Assembly: GCF_024710485.1 (NCBI RefSeq)
Contig: NZ_JANJUQ010000045.1
Span: 62,001 to 126,000, forward strand
Origin: Flavobacterium sp.
GTDB lineage: Bacteria > Bacteroidota > Bacteroidia > Flavobacteriales > Flavobacteriaceae
Reading direction: 5' to 3'
Length of the DNA: 64,000 bases
Under the pieces are notes generated by a model. That model was not told the origin of the DNA and did no database searches. It worked only from the letters and a program-made list of their open reading frames with translations. The position numbers and the translations under genes were made by a program. Shown here piece after piece: positions 27,741 to 39,520 of this stretch (positions are counted from its first letter, which is position 1; every line of letters starts with the position of its first letter).

Positions 27741-28340
27741 ATGAGACACGGAAAAAAAGTAAATCACTTAAGCAGACAAACCGGACACAGAAAGTCTATG
27801 TTGGCTAATATGGCTTGTTCTCTTATCGAGCACAAACGCATTATTACCACTGTTGCTAAAGCCAAAGCGCTTAAACAATTTGTTGAGCCGTTAGTAACCA
27901 AATCAAAAGAAGATACTACGCACAACAGACGTATTGTTTTCGCTTACATCAGAAACAAATATGCAGTAACTGAATTGTTCAGAGAAGTAGCTGCTAAAGT
28001 TGGTGACCGTCCGGGAGGATACACTCGTATCATCAAGTTAGGGAACCGTTTGGGAGATAACGCTGATATGGCCATGATCGAGTTGGTAGACTTCAACGAA
28101 CTATACAACGGAGGTAAAAAAGAGGAGAAAAAAGGTAGAACACGTCGTGCTAAAAAATCGACTTCAACCGAGAAAGCTCCTGTAGCAGCTGCACCTAAAG
28201 CAGAAGCTCCTGCACAGGTTGTAGAAGATGTAGTGGAAGAAACTCCGGCTGTTGAAGAAACTCCGGTAGCAGAAGCTCCTGCCGCAGACCAAACGCCTGA
28301 AGCTCCGGCTGACGAAGAATCTAAAGAAGAGCAAGCCTAA
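27741..28340 (+). CDS. rplQ: 50S ribosomal protein L17 with acidic C-terminal extension
   Basis: Residues 1-115 are a normal L17 ([51 protein letters not shown]). The remaining 80 or so residues are a low-complexity tail: first basic ([15 protein letters not shown]), then Ala/Pro/Glu-rich with repeats such as [17 protein letters not shown]. Bacterial L17 is usually 115-160 residues, so this copy is at the long end. L17 lies near the tunnel exit. It is the last gene of the cluster. Confidence 0.98.
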   Translation: MRHGKKVNHLSRQTGHRKSMLANMACSLIEHKRIITTVAKAKALKQFVEPLVTKSKEDTTHNRRIVFAYIRNKYAVTELFREVAAKVGDRPGGYTRIIKLGNRLGDNADMAMIELVDFNELYNGGKKEEKKGRTRRAKKSTSTEKAPVAAAPKAEAPAQVVEDVVEETPAVEETPVAEAPAADQTPEAPADEESKEEQA

Positions 28341-28361
28341 TGGTTGCCCACTCTTAAATAT

Positions 28362-28395
28362 AAAGGATAAACAGTTTTGTTTATCCTTTTTTTTT
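28362..28395 (+). terminator. Terminator of the ribosomal-protein operon
   Basis: AAAGGATAAACA-gttt-TGTTTATCCTTT forms a perfect 12-bp stem followed by six further T. It lies 21 bp after the rplQ stop. Confidence 0.95.
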
Positions 28396-28426
28396 GCACT
28401 ATTCTGAACATTGTAGAGGTTTAGAA

Positions 28427-28583
28427 TCGAATGGCTCGGGATTTACCGGCATACCATTTTCCCGCTTTGCGTTACAATCTTTACTGTTTGTCACCCTGAG
28501 CGCAGTCGAAGGGCTTTTTCCAAAAACAGTAAAGGATTTCCACTTCACACGAGTGTAGCGAATTGCCGAAGGAATCGGGGCTA
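28427..28583 (-). repeat. Dispersed structured repeat, composite copy R4
   Basis: Read on the minus strand it starts TAGCCCCGATTCCTTCGGCA as in R3, passes through a 14-bp stem (AATCTTTACTGTTT at 28476-28489 against AAACAGTAAAGGATT at 28524-28538, one bulge), reaches AAAGCGGGAA, and ends with the AAATCCCGAGCC tail shared with R3. The stem loop contains a separate repeat, CACCCTGAGCGCAGTCGAAGGG. It fills most of the 387-bp gap between rplQ and carA, which otherwise contains the terminator and the carA promoter. Confidence 0.75.
28492..28513 (+). repeat. CCCTGAGC-type short dispersed repeat, copy 1
   Basis: CACCCTGAGCGCAGTCGAAGGG is an imperfect inverted repeat (CCCT ... AGGG) lying in the loop of R4. 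The same phrase with a different centre is found at 28678-28698. Confidence 0.75.
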
Positions 28584-28648
28584 AAAGGAATCTTAAGGAA
28601 TGTTTATAAACTTTAATAATTCCGTTTTATAATCACAACACAATAAAG

Positions 28649-28656
28649 TAATTTTG
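28649..28656 (+). promoter_or_regulatory. Promoter -7 box of carA
   Basis: TAATTTTG matches TAnnTTTG. No clear -33 TTG at the preferred distance. The predicted leader of about 65 nt contains the second CCCTGAGC repeat. Confidence 0.6.
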
Positions 28657-28677
28657 CCTATAGCTAACTAAAACTGT

Positions 28678-28698
28678 CACCCTGAGCTTGTCGAAGGG
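28678..28698 (+). repeat. CCCTGAGC-type short dispersed repeat, copy 2
   Basis: CACCCTGAGCTTGTCGAAGGG differs from copy 1 only in the central bases and lies between the predicted carA promoter and the carA start, so it would be part of the carA mRNA leader. Confidence 0.75.
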
Positions 28699-28727
28699 CA
28701 ACAACTAACACACACACAGCACAACAA

Positions 28728-29849
28728 ATGAAGTACACTACAAGACCACAAGCCTTACTACTACTATCCGACGGTACTATTTTCTATGGTAAATCCATCG
28801 GTATCTCAGGGAAAACCTTCGGAGAAGTTTGTTTCAACACCGGAATGACCGGTTACCAGGAAATCTTCACTGATCCATCCTATTTCGGACAAATCATGGT
28901 TGCCACCAATCCGCACATCGGTAACTACGGTGTTAACGCCAACGAAGTCGAAGCCGATAAAATCATGATTTCAGGATTGGTGTGTAAAAATTTCAGTTTT
29001 ACCCATTCGCGCCCCGACTCAGAAAGCAACTTATACGACTATTTCGAAAAGCAAAATCTTATCTGTATTTCCGATGTCGATACCCGCGCTTTAGTGAGTT
29101 ACATCCGAGACAACGGCGCCCAAAACGCCGTAATTTGCACCGATGGTACTCCGATAGAAGAATTAAAAACCTTACTGGCTCAAGTACCGGATATGAAAGG
29201 TTTAGAGTTAGCCTCCAAAGTATCGGTAACCGAACCGTACTTTTTCGGTGACGAAAACGCTACTTATAAAATTGCCGCTCTCGACTTAGGCATCAAAAGA
29301 AACATCTTGAGAAACCTAGCCAAACGCGATTGCTACATTAAAGTGTTTCCGTACAACACGCCGTTTGAAGATTTAAAATCCTTTAATCCAGATGGTTATT
29401 TCTTGTCCAACGGTCCCGGCGATCCGGAGCCGTTAACTGAAGTAATTGAAACGGCTAAACAAATGATTGCATCTGACAAACCGGTTTTCGGAATTTGTCT
29501 CGGTCACCAAATCATTGGTTTAGCTAACGGTGTTTCAACTTATAAAATGTTCAACGGTCACCGAGGAATAAATCATCCTGTCATGAACGTGCTAACTGGA
29601 AAAGGAGAAATAACTTCGCAAAACCACGGATTTGCTGTCAACAGAGAAGAACTGGAAAAACATCCCGATTTGGAAATTACACACTATCACATCAACGACA
29701 ATACCGTAGCCGGAATGCGCATGAAATCTAAAAATTGTTTCTCGGTGCAATACCATCCGGAAGCCAGTCCGGGACCACACGACGCCGAGTATTTGTTTGA
29801 CGAGTTTGTAGCCAATATCGAGAAAGCCAAAACCTTACAAACGGTTTAA
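28728..29849 (+). CDS. carA: Carbamoyl-phosphate synthase small subunit
   Basis: The 373-residue protein is the glutaminase subunit that releases ammonia for carbamoyl phosphate, feeding arginine and pyrimidine synthesis. The N-terminal CarA domain (LLLSDGTIFYGKSIGISGKTFGEVCFNTGMTGYQE in part) precedes a class I glutamine amidotransferase domain with the Cys nucleophile in FGICLGHQIIGLA and the His-Glu pair in VQYHPEASPGPHD. The large subunit carB is not adjacent and must be elsewhere. It appears to be a single-gene unit bounded by repeats R4 and R2. Confidence 0.98.
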   Translation: MKYTTRPQALLLLSDGTIFYGKSIGISGKTFGEVCFNTGMTGYQEIFTDPSYFGQIMVATNPHIGNYGVNANEVEADKIMISGLVCKNFSFTHSRPDSESNLYDYFEKQNLICISDVDTRALVSYIRDNGAQNAVICTDGTPIEELKTLLAQVPDMKGLELASKVSVTEPYFFGDENATYKIAALDLGIKRNILRNLAKRDCYIKVFPYNTPFEDLKSFNPDGYFLSNGPGDPEPLTEVIETAKQMIASDKPVFGICLGHQIIGLANGVSTYKMFNGHRGINHPVMNVLTGKGEITSQNHGFAVNREELEKHPDLEITHYHINDNTVAGMRMKSKNCFSVQYHPEASPGPHDAEYLFDEFVANIEKAKTLQTV

Positions 29850-29860
29850 GGCTGCTTCAT

Positions 29861-29904
29861 TAGCCCCGATGGGAAGCGTTACCGCGTAACTCGGACAGCG
29901 GGAA
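29861..29904 (+). repeat. Dispersed structured repeat, copy R2
   Basis: This 44-nt element, TAGCCCCGAT ... CGGACAGCGGGAA, lies 11 bp after the carA stop. A central hairpin GTTAC-cgc-GTAAC can be flanked by a CCGA/TCGG pairing. It matches R1 at 40 of 44 positions by eye. It may serve as the 3' end structure of carA mRNA, but there is no T tract. Confidence 0.8.
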
Positions 29905-30014
29905 TATGGACAACAAAAAAGCCCGAATCATTCGCTACTGAAAATTCGACAATACTAAATCGTTTGCGTTAATAACATTCGGCTCAATTGTCAAATTCTT
30001 AAATAAAGATGGAA

Positions 30015-30022
30015 TATATTTG
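30015..30022 (+). promoter_or_regulatory. Promoter -7 box of eno
   Basis: TATATTTG matches TAnnTTTG and lies 43 nt before the eno ATG. A possible -33 TTG at 29988-29990 is 24 nt upstream, slightly longer than the preferred spacing. Confidence 0.6.
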
Positions 30023-30041
30023 TGATATAGCTAAAATCTAA

Positions 30042-31358
<1,317 letters not shown>

Positions 31359-31376
31359 TCGTATTTACTATAATTC

Positions 31377-31406
31377 AAAAAGCATCTCTCAAAGGGATGC
31401 TTTTTT
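31377..31406 (+). terminator. Terminator after eno
   Basis: AAAAAGCATC and GATGCTTTTTT form the stem around a 9-nt loop, ending in six T. It lies about 20 bp after the eno stop. Confidence 0.88.
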
Positions 31407-31454
31407 ATTTGGCTAAATGTCGGTTTTCGATTTTTTATTTTCAACTGAGAGTGC

Positions 31455-31462
31455 TACTTTTG
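31455..31462 (+). promoter_or_regulatory. Promoter -7 box of guaA
   Basis: TACTTTTG matches TAnnTTTG and ends 3 nt (CAC) before the ATG at 31466, which suggests a leaderless or nearly leaderless transcript. Confidence 0.6.
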
Positions 31463-31465
31463 CAC

Positions 31466-32995
31466 ATGCAACACAACGTACTTATTTTAGATTTCGGTTC
31501 GCAATACACACAACTTATTGCACGCCGCGTTCGCGAATTAAACATATTCTGCGAAATTTTCCCTTACAATCATTTTCCGGATGATTTATCGACCTACAAA
31601 GCAGTTATCCTTTCGGGTAGCCCTTATTCTGTGAGAGCTGAAGACGCTCCTCATCCTGATTTATCTCAAATTCGAGGCAAAATGCCTTTGTTAGCCGTGT
31701 GCTACGGAGCGCAATATTTAGCACATTTTAATGGTGGTGAAGTAGCGCCGAGTAACATTCGTGAATACGGTCGCGCCAATTTGTCTTTCATCAAAGATGA
31801 TGAAGCCTTTTTTGACGAAATCGCCTTAAACAGTCAGGTTTGGATGAGTCATAGCGACACCATCAAACAATTGCCAACTAACGGTGTTTTATTGGCCAGT
31901 ACCAAAGACGTGGCCAATGCAGCCTATCGCATTGAAGGGGAAAAAACCTATGCGATTCAATTCCATCCCGAAGTATACCATTCTACCGACGGAAAACAGC
32001 TCTTAGAAAATTTCTTAGTCAAAATAGCGGAAGTACCACAAAACTTTACGCCAAACGCTTTTGTAGAAGATTGCGTTAAAGAATTGCAAGAAAAATTACA
32101 AAACGACAGAGTAGTCCTTGGTTTGTCCGGCGGTGTAGATTCTACCGTAGCAGCCGTTTTATTGAACAAAGCTATCGGTAAAAACTTGTACTGTATTTTT
32201 GTGAATAACGGTTTATTGCGCAAAAACGAATTCGAAAACGTCTTGCACCAATACAAAGACATGGGCTTGAACGTAAAAGGCGTAGATGCCACCGATCGTT
32301 TTATGGAAGCTTTAGCAGGAGTGGAAGACCCGGAGGCCAAACGCAAAGCTATTGGTCGTGTATTTATCGAAGTGTTTGACGATGAAGCCCATCGCATCGA
32401 AGATGTGAAATGGTTGGCACAAGGCACGATTTACCCTGATGTGATCGAGTCTGTTTCGGTGAAAGGACCAAGCGCAACCATCAAGTCACACCACAATGTA
32501 GGCGGTTTGCCCGATTACATGAAACTACAAATCGTTGAACCATTGCGCATGTTATTCAAAGATGAAGTGCGTCGCGTTGGTAAAACATTAGGTATTGATC
32601 CGGAGCTTTTAGGCAGACATCCATTCCCGGGACCGGGCTTGTCCATCCGAATTTTGGGGGCGATTACACCGGAGAAAGTTAGAATACTACAGGAAGTGGA
32701 TGCTGTTTTTATCAACGGTTTGAAAGAGCACGGCTTATACGATAAAGTTTGGCAGGCAGGCGCCATCTTGTTGCCGGTGAATAGTGTAGGCGTTATGGGA
32801 GATGAACGAACTTACGAAAAAGTTGTAGCCTTGCGTGCTGTAGAATCTACAGACGGAATGACCGCCGATTGGGTACATTTGCCTTACGAATTCCTGATGA
32901 AAATCTCCAATGAAATTATCAATAAAGTAAAAGGAGTAAACCGAGTAGTGTATGATATCAGCTCAAAACCGCCCGCCACAATTGAATGGGAATAG
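31466..32995 (+). CDS. guaA: GMP synthase (glutamine-hydrolysing)
   Basis: The 509-residue enzyme converts XMP to GMP. Domain order is normal: amidotransferase with Cys in [12 protein letters not shown] and the His-Glu pair in [10 protein letters not shown], then the ATP pyrophosphatase domain with the PP-loop [16 protein letters not shown], then the dimerisation domain ending in [11 protein letters not shown]. The ORF track begins 23 codons upstream at a non-ATG start; [24 protein letters not shown] is the usual start and follows the -7 box directly. Confidence 0.98.
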   Translation: MQHNVLILDFGSQYTQLIARRVRELNIFCEIFPYNHFPDDLSTYKAVILSGSPYSVRAEDAPHPDLSQIRGKMPLLAVCYGAQYLAHFNGGEVAPSNIREYGRANLSFIKDDEAFFDEIALNSQVWMSHSDTIKQLPTNGVLLASTKDVANAAYRIEGEKTYAIQFHPEVYHSTDGKQLLENFLVKIAEVPQNFTPNAFVEDCVKELQEKLQNDRVVLGLSGGVDSTVAAVLLNKAIGKNLYCIFVNNGLLRKNEFENVLHQYKDMGLNVKGVDATDRFMEALAGVEDPEAKRKAIGRVFIEVFDDEAHRIEDVKWLAQGTIYPDVIESVSVKGPSATIKSHHNVGGLPDYMKLQIVEPLRMLFKDEVRRVGKTLGIDPELLGRHPFPGPGLSIRILGAITPEKVRILQEVDAVFINGLKEHGLYDKVWQAGAILLPVNSVGVMGDERTYEKVVALRAVESTDGMTADWVHLPYEFLMKISNEIINKVKGVNRVVYDISSKPPATIEWE

Positions 32996-33090
32996 TTTTT
33001 GTTAACCAAAAATAGTTAATGAAAAAGAAGGCAATTCCTATTGCGTTTCAAAAGATTTGTTAACTTTAACGTTAAATAAAGTATCTGTTT

Positions 33091-35109
33091 ATGAAAAACC
33101 GAATTATTTTCTCAATGCTATTTGTACTGAGTGTCACGTTTAATACGTCGGCAAAGCAGGATAAATACGTGAAGCATACTGTAGCTCAAGGGGAAACAAT
33201 TACGATGATTGCGCAAAAATACAAGGTTACACCTTATGATATTTACAAACTCAATCCCGACTCTCAGAATGGGATTGAACTCAACAGCGTATTGTTAATT
33301 CCGCCTACTGTAGCAACATCGACTTTTTCAGCAGAAGAGAAACAAACTACTCCCAAGGCCAAAGGGAATTCGACCACTCATTTGGTACAGCCTAAAGAGA
33401 CTTTGTTCAGTTTGTCCAGACAATACGGTGTTAGTGTTGATGCTATAAAATCCGCCAATGCAGAGTTGTTAAAAGACGGATTGAAAATCGGTCAAACCAT
33501 CAGAATTCCATCTGCAGTTGCACATCAGGAAACTTATGAGAAGCCTGTAACAGCGCCGAAAGAAACTCCAAAGCCAGTAGTAAAATCGGAATCTAAACCT
33601 GAAGTGACAAAGGCAAATGTTACTTATCACACTATCGAACCTAAAGAAACCAAATACGGTATTTCTAAAAAATACGGAATGACCATACAGGAATTGGAGC
33701 GATTGAATCCGGCTATTGTTAACGATTTTCCGGTTGGCTTAAAGTTGGTGATTTCCGGTAACCCTGAAAGTAAAACGGGAGCTGAAAGCAGTAGAACTAA
33801 AGAAGAAACACCAAAAGCACCTACAGTGAGTACCAAAAAATACTTGGAAGAATATGTAGTGCGTCCAAAAGAAACCATCTCCAGCATTGCTAACGATTAC
33901 GGGATGACCGAACAAGAATTAATAGCTTTGAATCCCGAATTGAAAAAAGGCGTTAAGTTGGGTATGATTCTCCGAGTTCCCAAAGGGCAACGCAAAGAGC
34001 CTATCAAAAAAGAACAAGGCAATTTAATGAAGAAAATAAATACTAATGCGAGAAAACAACTCGCATTACTTTTACCGTTTAATATCAGCAAAATTGAAAG
34101 TGATACGGTGAATTCAACCCAAGCGCGTTTGAAGAAAGACAAGTTTCTCAACATGACCTTGGATTTTTATTCAGGTGCTTTAATGGCCATCGATTCGGCT
34201 CGGGTATTGGGAATGAATGTCGATATCAAAATTTTAGATTCTCAGGAAACCAAGAATACGTTTGATGCTGCTTCATTAGTAACCGAAAATAATCTTAGTG
34301 CTATGGATGCGGTAATCGGACCATTCTATCAAGCGAATGTAGAAAAACTGGCTGAAATGTTGCAGTCAACCAATACGCCGGTAATTTCTCCCTTATCCAA
34401 AGAATCAGGGAAGAAGTTCAGCAACCTTTACCAATCCATGCCTTCGTTAGAGCAAATGCGGGCCTCCATTTTCGAGTTTATGAATGCGAAAGCTGGTAAT
34501 GTTGTAGCTGTAGTCGATCCGAAAAAAGGGAGTGTGAAACAGTACTTGCAAGAAAATCAAGCCAGTGCCAGAATCGTCGGATTGTCGGCTAAGAATACTT
34601 TTTCGGCGGATAGTTTGAGAGTTTGCCTGAAAAAAGACAAGATGAATTATGTTGTATTAGCTTCAGAAAGCACCGGGATGATTTTGGCTACTACCAATGC
34701 TATGTTAGCGGCCCAAAAGGACTATCAAGTGCAATTGGTAATTATGGAGCCGAACGAAACCTTAGATTTTGAAGAAATTTCCTTGACGCGATTGACCAAA
34801 TTAAAATTGTTATATCCATCGTTGACCCGTCCGAATGAAAGTGTTGAAGCCAATCAGTTTGATGTCAAATACAAAAAGCTAAACAAGATTATTCCTAATG
34901 CTTTTGCTATTCGAGGTTTCGATGTGACTTTCGATACGTTATTGCGCTTATCTCAGGAGAAAACATTCGAACAAACAATTCAATTCGATGACTCGGAGCA
35001 AATAGAAAGCAAATTCAATTACAATCCTAACAGTACTCACGGCTATTCCAATAGCGGAATTTACATCCTGTACTACGATACTGATTTATCCATCAAAGAA
35101 GCCTCATAA
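33091..35109 (+). CDS. LysM repeat protein with PBP1-like (periplasmic-binding) domain
   Basis: The 672-residue protein has a signal peptide (about 1-22), then four LysM modules, each starting near Y/H-x-V-x-x-x-E-T (about residues 28-72, 94-140, 175-222 and 254-302: for example YVKHTVAQGETITMIAQKYK). LysM binds peptidoglycan. Residues about 320-650 resemble a type 1 periplasmic-binding fold (LALLLPFNISKIES; LDFYSGALMAIDSARVLGMNVDIKILDSQ in part; AVIGPFYQANVEKLAEML). This architecture suggests a periplasmic cell-wall-bound sensor or lipoprotein-independent scaffold; no ligand is known. Its stop overlaps the OsmC start by one base, so the two form an operon. Confidence 0.85.
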   Translation: MKNRIIFSMLFVLSVTFNTSAKQDKYVKHTVAQGETITMIAQKYKVTPYDIYKLNPDSQNGIELNSVLLIPPTVATSTFSAEEKQTTPKAKGNSTTHLVQPKETLFSLSRQYGVSVDAIKSANAELLKDGLKIGQTIRIPSAVAHQETYEKPVTAPKETPKPVVKSESKPEVTKANVTYHTIEPKETKYGISKKYGMTIQELERLNPAIVNDFPVGLKLVISGNPESKTGAESSRTKEETPKAPTVSTKKYLEEYVVRPKETISSIANDYGMTEQELIALNPELKKGVKLGMILRVPKGQRKEPIKKEQGNLMKKINTNARKQLALLLPFNISKIESDTVNSTQARLKKDKFLNMTLDFYSGALMAIDSARVLGMNVDIKILDSQETKNTFDAASLVTENNLSAMDAVIGPFYQANVEKLAEMLQSTNTPVISPLSKESGKKFSNLYQSMPSLEQMRASIFEFMNAKAGNVVAVVDPKKGSVKQYLQENQASARIVGLSAKNTFSADSLRVCLKKDKMNYVVLASESTGMILATTNAMLAAQKDYQVQLVIMEPNETLDFEEISLTRLTKLKLLYPSLTRPNESVEANQFDVKYKKLNKIIPNAFAIRGFDVTFDTLLRLSQEKTFEQTIQFDDSEQIESKFNYNPNSTHGYSNSGIYILYYDTDLSIKEAS

Positions 35110-35513
35110 TGCCTACTTCAAAAGTTACTTATTTGGGAGAATTAAGAACCTCTTCCGTTCATTTACAATCCGGTAGCGAAATCATCTCCGATGCGCCCAT
35201 CGACAACAACGGTAAAGGAGAAGCTTTTTCACCAACCGATACCGTGGCTAATGGTTTAGCCAGTTGTATGTTTACTGTTATGGGTATCAAAGCCCGAGAA
35301 ATGGGTGTTGATTTTTCAGGCTCAACAGCCGAAGTGACTAAAGTGATGGCAGCCGATCCGAGAAGGATTTCAGAAATTCACGTGACTTTCAATATGAGTA
35401 TCGAAGCCGACGAGAAGACTAAAACCATTTTAGAAAGAACGGCTTTGACTTGTCCGGTTCACTACAGTTTACATCCGGATATTAAACGTGAAATCGTGTT
35501 TAATTGGAAGTAA
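35109..35513 (+). CDS. OsmC-family protein
   Basis: The 134-residue protein matches the OsmC/Ohr-like fold (TSKVTYLGELRTSSVHLQSG; DTVANGLASCMFTVMGIKAREMG; LERTALTCPVHYSLHPDI). Two Cys (in GLASCMFTV and LTCPVHYSL) are in the positions used for peroxide reduction in this family, so thiol-dependent detoxification of organic hydroperoxides is likely but not proven. It begins on the stop of the LysM protein and is followed immediately by the DUF3820 gene. Confidence 0.9.
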   Translation: MPTSKVTYLGELRTSSVHLQSGSEIISDAPIDNNGKGEAFSPTDTVANGLASCMFTVMGIKAREMGVDFSGSTAEVTKVMAADPRRISEIHVTFNMSIEADEKTKTILERTALTCPVHYSLHPDIKREIVFNWK

Positions 35514-35515
35514 TT

Positions 35516-35752
35516 TTGAACGACCAACAAAAACTCCTCATCAAACTCGCCCATACCAAAATGCCCTTCGGTAAATACGAAGGCTATTATCTTATTGACT
35601 TACCCGAACATTATGTGGTTTGGTATTCTCAAAAAGGATTTCCTAAAGGCGCTTTGGGTGAACAATTAAAGTTGGTTTATGAGTTGAAATTAAACGGTTT
35701 AGAAGCCTTGGTGCGCAACATCAAAAAACAGTATCCTAAGAAAGATTTTTAG
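35516..35752 (+). CDS. DUF3820-family protein
   Basis: This small protein of about 78 residues contains the DUF3820 pattern (MPFGKYEGYYLIDLPEHYVVWYSQKGFP), found in many Bacteroidota and Proteobacteria; a nucleic-acid role has been suggested by similarity to exonuclease-associated regions but the function is not established. There is no ATG near the start. The ORF track uses the TTG at 35504; the TTG at 35516 (then NDQQKLLIKLAHTKM), just after the OsmC stop, is more likely, and translation may be coupled to osmC. Confidence 0.75.
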   Translation: MNDQQKLLIKLAHTKMPFGKYEGYYLIDLPEHYVVWYSQKGFPKGALGEQLKLVYELKLNGLEALVRNIKKQYPKKDF

Positions 35753-35818
35753 AATGTTAGACTGCTTAGACAGCTCAGATTATTGGATTCTCTTTTTTCT
35801 AAAAATCTAACGTTCTAA

Positions 35819-37507
<1,689 letters not shown>

Positions 37508-37552
37508 GCAACTAAGTGGTCTTTGTTGCTTCTTACGACTAATAATTAAAAA

Positions 37553-39448
37553 ATGGAACAAAAGAAATTTGATTTTAATTCGATTATCGGTTTTGCCTTA
37601 ATCTTTATCATTATCCTATGGATGATGTATAACAACCGTCAAGACGAAATTAAGGAGGAAGCCAAAGCCAAAACAGAAAAAGCAATTCAAGCCAAAAGCA
37701 ACAAAGAAAATACCAAAGCAGTTGCCCAAACTATCACTGATACTACAGTAGGTGATTCGGTTAAAATACAACAATTGCAAGGCAAATTAGGTAGCTTTGC
37801 TTACTCAGCAACTTTGCCATCTGCTAAAGAAGCCTTTACTACTCTTGAAAACGATTTGGTGATTTTAAAAATTGCCAACAAAGGGGGGTACATTGCAGAA
37901 GCCACTTTAAAAAACTTTAAGAAGTTCGATAAAAATTCGAAAGAGTTGGTTGAGTTGATCAAAGACAACAATGCCTATTTCAATTTACAATTGCAAACCA
38001 AAGACAATCGAATACTTAATACAAAAGATTTATTTTTCGAGCCAACATTAACTACTGTAGACGGCAATCAGGTTTTGTCGATGAAGCTAAAATCTAGCGA
38101 TAACGCTTTCTTGGAATACAAATATGTGTTAAAGCCAAAAGACTATATGTTGGATTTCGATATCCGTACTCAAGGATTGAATTCGGTATTGAATACTTCA
38201 AAACCTGTCGATTTCCAATGGGATATGAAAACGTATCGCAATGAGAAAAGTATCTCTTATGAAAATCGTTATGCGGAAATTGTATTTGAATACGAAGAAG
38301 GAAAAGATGATTATGTAAGTCAAGGCAGAGATCAAGAAGAAACGCCGGAAAAAGTGACTTACATCGCATACAAACAACATTTCTTTACTTCAGTATTATT
38401 AACCAAAACACCATTTGAAAAAGCAAGTTTAAAATCGCATGATTTGGTGCAGGATGAAGAGAAGGACACTATTTTTACTAAAGAGTTTAAAACTACCTCT
38501 GCTTTGGCGTTTAACAATGGCGAGTTAGATTATAAAATGAATTGGTTTTACGGACCTGCCGATTATACCTTGTTAAATAACTACGATAGAAATTTAGATG
38601 AAATTATTCCGTTAGGTTGGGGTATTTTCGGTTGGATTAACAAATTCATTTTTGTGCCTTTGTTTGGTTTCTTGAGTACCTTTATGGGATTGGGTATCGC
38701 CATTATAGTATTTACTATTTTGATTAAGATTGCCATGTCGCCAATTACTTTTAAGTCGTTTTTATCGCAAGCCAAAATGAAAGTGTTGCGTCCTGAGATT
38801 ATGGAAATCGGTGAAAAATTCAGTAAAGATCCGATGAAAAAACAACAGGAAACGATGAAGTTGTATAACAAAGCCGGTGTGAATCCTATGGCGGGTTGTA
38901 TTCCGGCCTTAATTCAGATTCCGTTTATGTATGCTTCCTTCCAGTTCTTCCCGTCAGCCATCGAGTTAAGACAAAAAGGATTCTTATGGGCAGAGGATTT
39001 ATCTTCTTTTGATGAGATTGCGAAATTGCCTTTCCGTATTCCGGTTTATGGAGATCATATCAGTTTGTTCCCGATTTTAGCTTCTATCGCTATTTTCTTC
39101 TATATGAAAATGACTTCGGGTGATCAGGTGATGTCACAACCACCACAAGAAGGTATGCCGGATATGGGGAAAATCATGAAAATTATGATTTATTTATCAC
39201 CGGTAATGATGTTGTTGTTCTTCAATAACTACGGTTCAGGTTTGAGTTTGTATAACTTTATTTCCAACTTAATTACTATCGGTATCATGTTGGTTATTAA
39301 GAAATACTTTATCGACAGCGATAAAATTCACGCTCAAATTCAAGAGAATAAAGCCAAGCCAAAAACAGAAAGCAAGTTCCAAAGAAAGATGAGAGAAATG
39401 ATGGAGCAAGCTGAAGAGCAAAAGAGACTTCAAGGCAAAAAAAAATAA
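37553..39448 (+). CDS. yidC: Membrane protein insertase YidC
   Basis: The 631-residue protein has one N-terminal helix (FNSIIGFALIFIIILWMMY, about 7-24), a charged linker, a large periplasmic beta domain (about 75-340), and the conserved C-terminal insertase domain with five helices. Signature text includes ITFKSFLSQAKMKVLRPEI, YNKAGVNPMAGCIPALIQIPFMYASF and the final cytoplasmic basic tail rich in Lys, Gln and Glu. YidC inserts inner-membrane proteins alone or with SecYEG. Length and domains are as expected for Gram-negative bacteria. Confidence 0.98.
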   Translation: MEQKKFDFNSIIGFALIFIIILWMMYNNRQDEIKEEAKAKTEKAIQAKSNKENTKAVAQTITDTTVGDSVKIQQLQGKLGSFAYSATLPSAKEAFTTLENDLVILKIANKGGYIAEATLKNFKKFDKNSKELVELIKDNNAYFNLQLQTKDNRILNTKDLFFEPTLTTVDGNQVLSMKLKSSDNAFLEYKYVLKPKDYMLDFDIRTQGLNSVLNTSKPVDFQWDMKTYRNEKSISYENRYAEIVFEYEEGKDDYVSQGRDQEETPEKVTYIAYKQHFFTSVLLTKTPFEKASLKSHDLVQDEEKDTIFTKEFKTTSALAFNNGELDYKMNWFYGPADYTLLNNYDRNLDEIIPLGWGIFGWINKFIFVPLFGFLSTFMGLGIAIIVFTILIKIAMSPITFKSFLSQAKMKVLRPEIMEIGEKFSKDPMKKQQETMKLYNKAGVNPMAGCIPALIQIPFMYASFQFFPSAIELRQKGFLWAEDLSSFDEIAKLPFRIPVYGDHISLFPILASIAIFFYMKMTSGDQVMSQPPQEGMPDMGKIMKIMIYLSPVMMLLFFNNYGSGLSLYNFISNLITIGIMLVIKKYFIDSDKIHAQIQENKAKPKTESKFQRKMREMMEQAEEQKRLQGKKK

Positions 39449-39471
39449 TCTAACAGATTATTCTAAAATAA

Positions 39472-39500
39472 AAAAGGCGCAGTTTTAAACTGCGCCTTTT
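39472..39500. terminator. Bidirectional terminator between yidC and the fasciclin gene
   Basis: AAAAGGCGCAG-ttttaaa-CTGCGCCTTTT is an 11-bp perfect stem with A and T tracts on the two sides, so it can end both converging transcripts. Confidence 0.92.
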
Positions 39501-39520
39501 CTTTTCCATAGCAAAGAAAA

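Noticed and set aside
28092-28340. Acidic Ala/Pro/Glu tail of rplQ as a separate fused gene or frameshift
   Set aside because: The frame is continuous, codon use matches neighbours, and the terminator follows directly; it is a C-terminal extension of L17.
31957-32427. 156-aa minus-strand ORF within guaA
   Set aside because: Antisense shadow of the conserved GMP synthase frame with Ser/Lys-rich composition and no recognisable domain.
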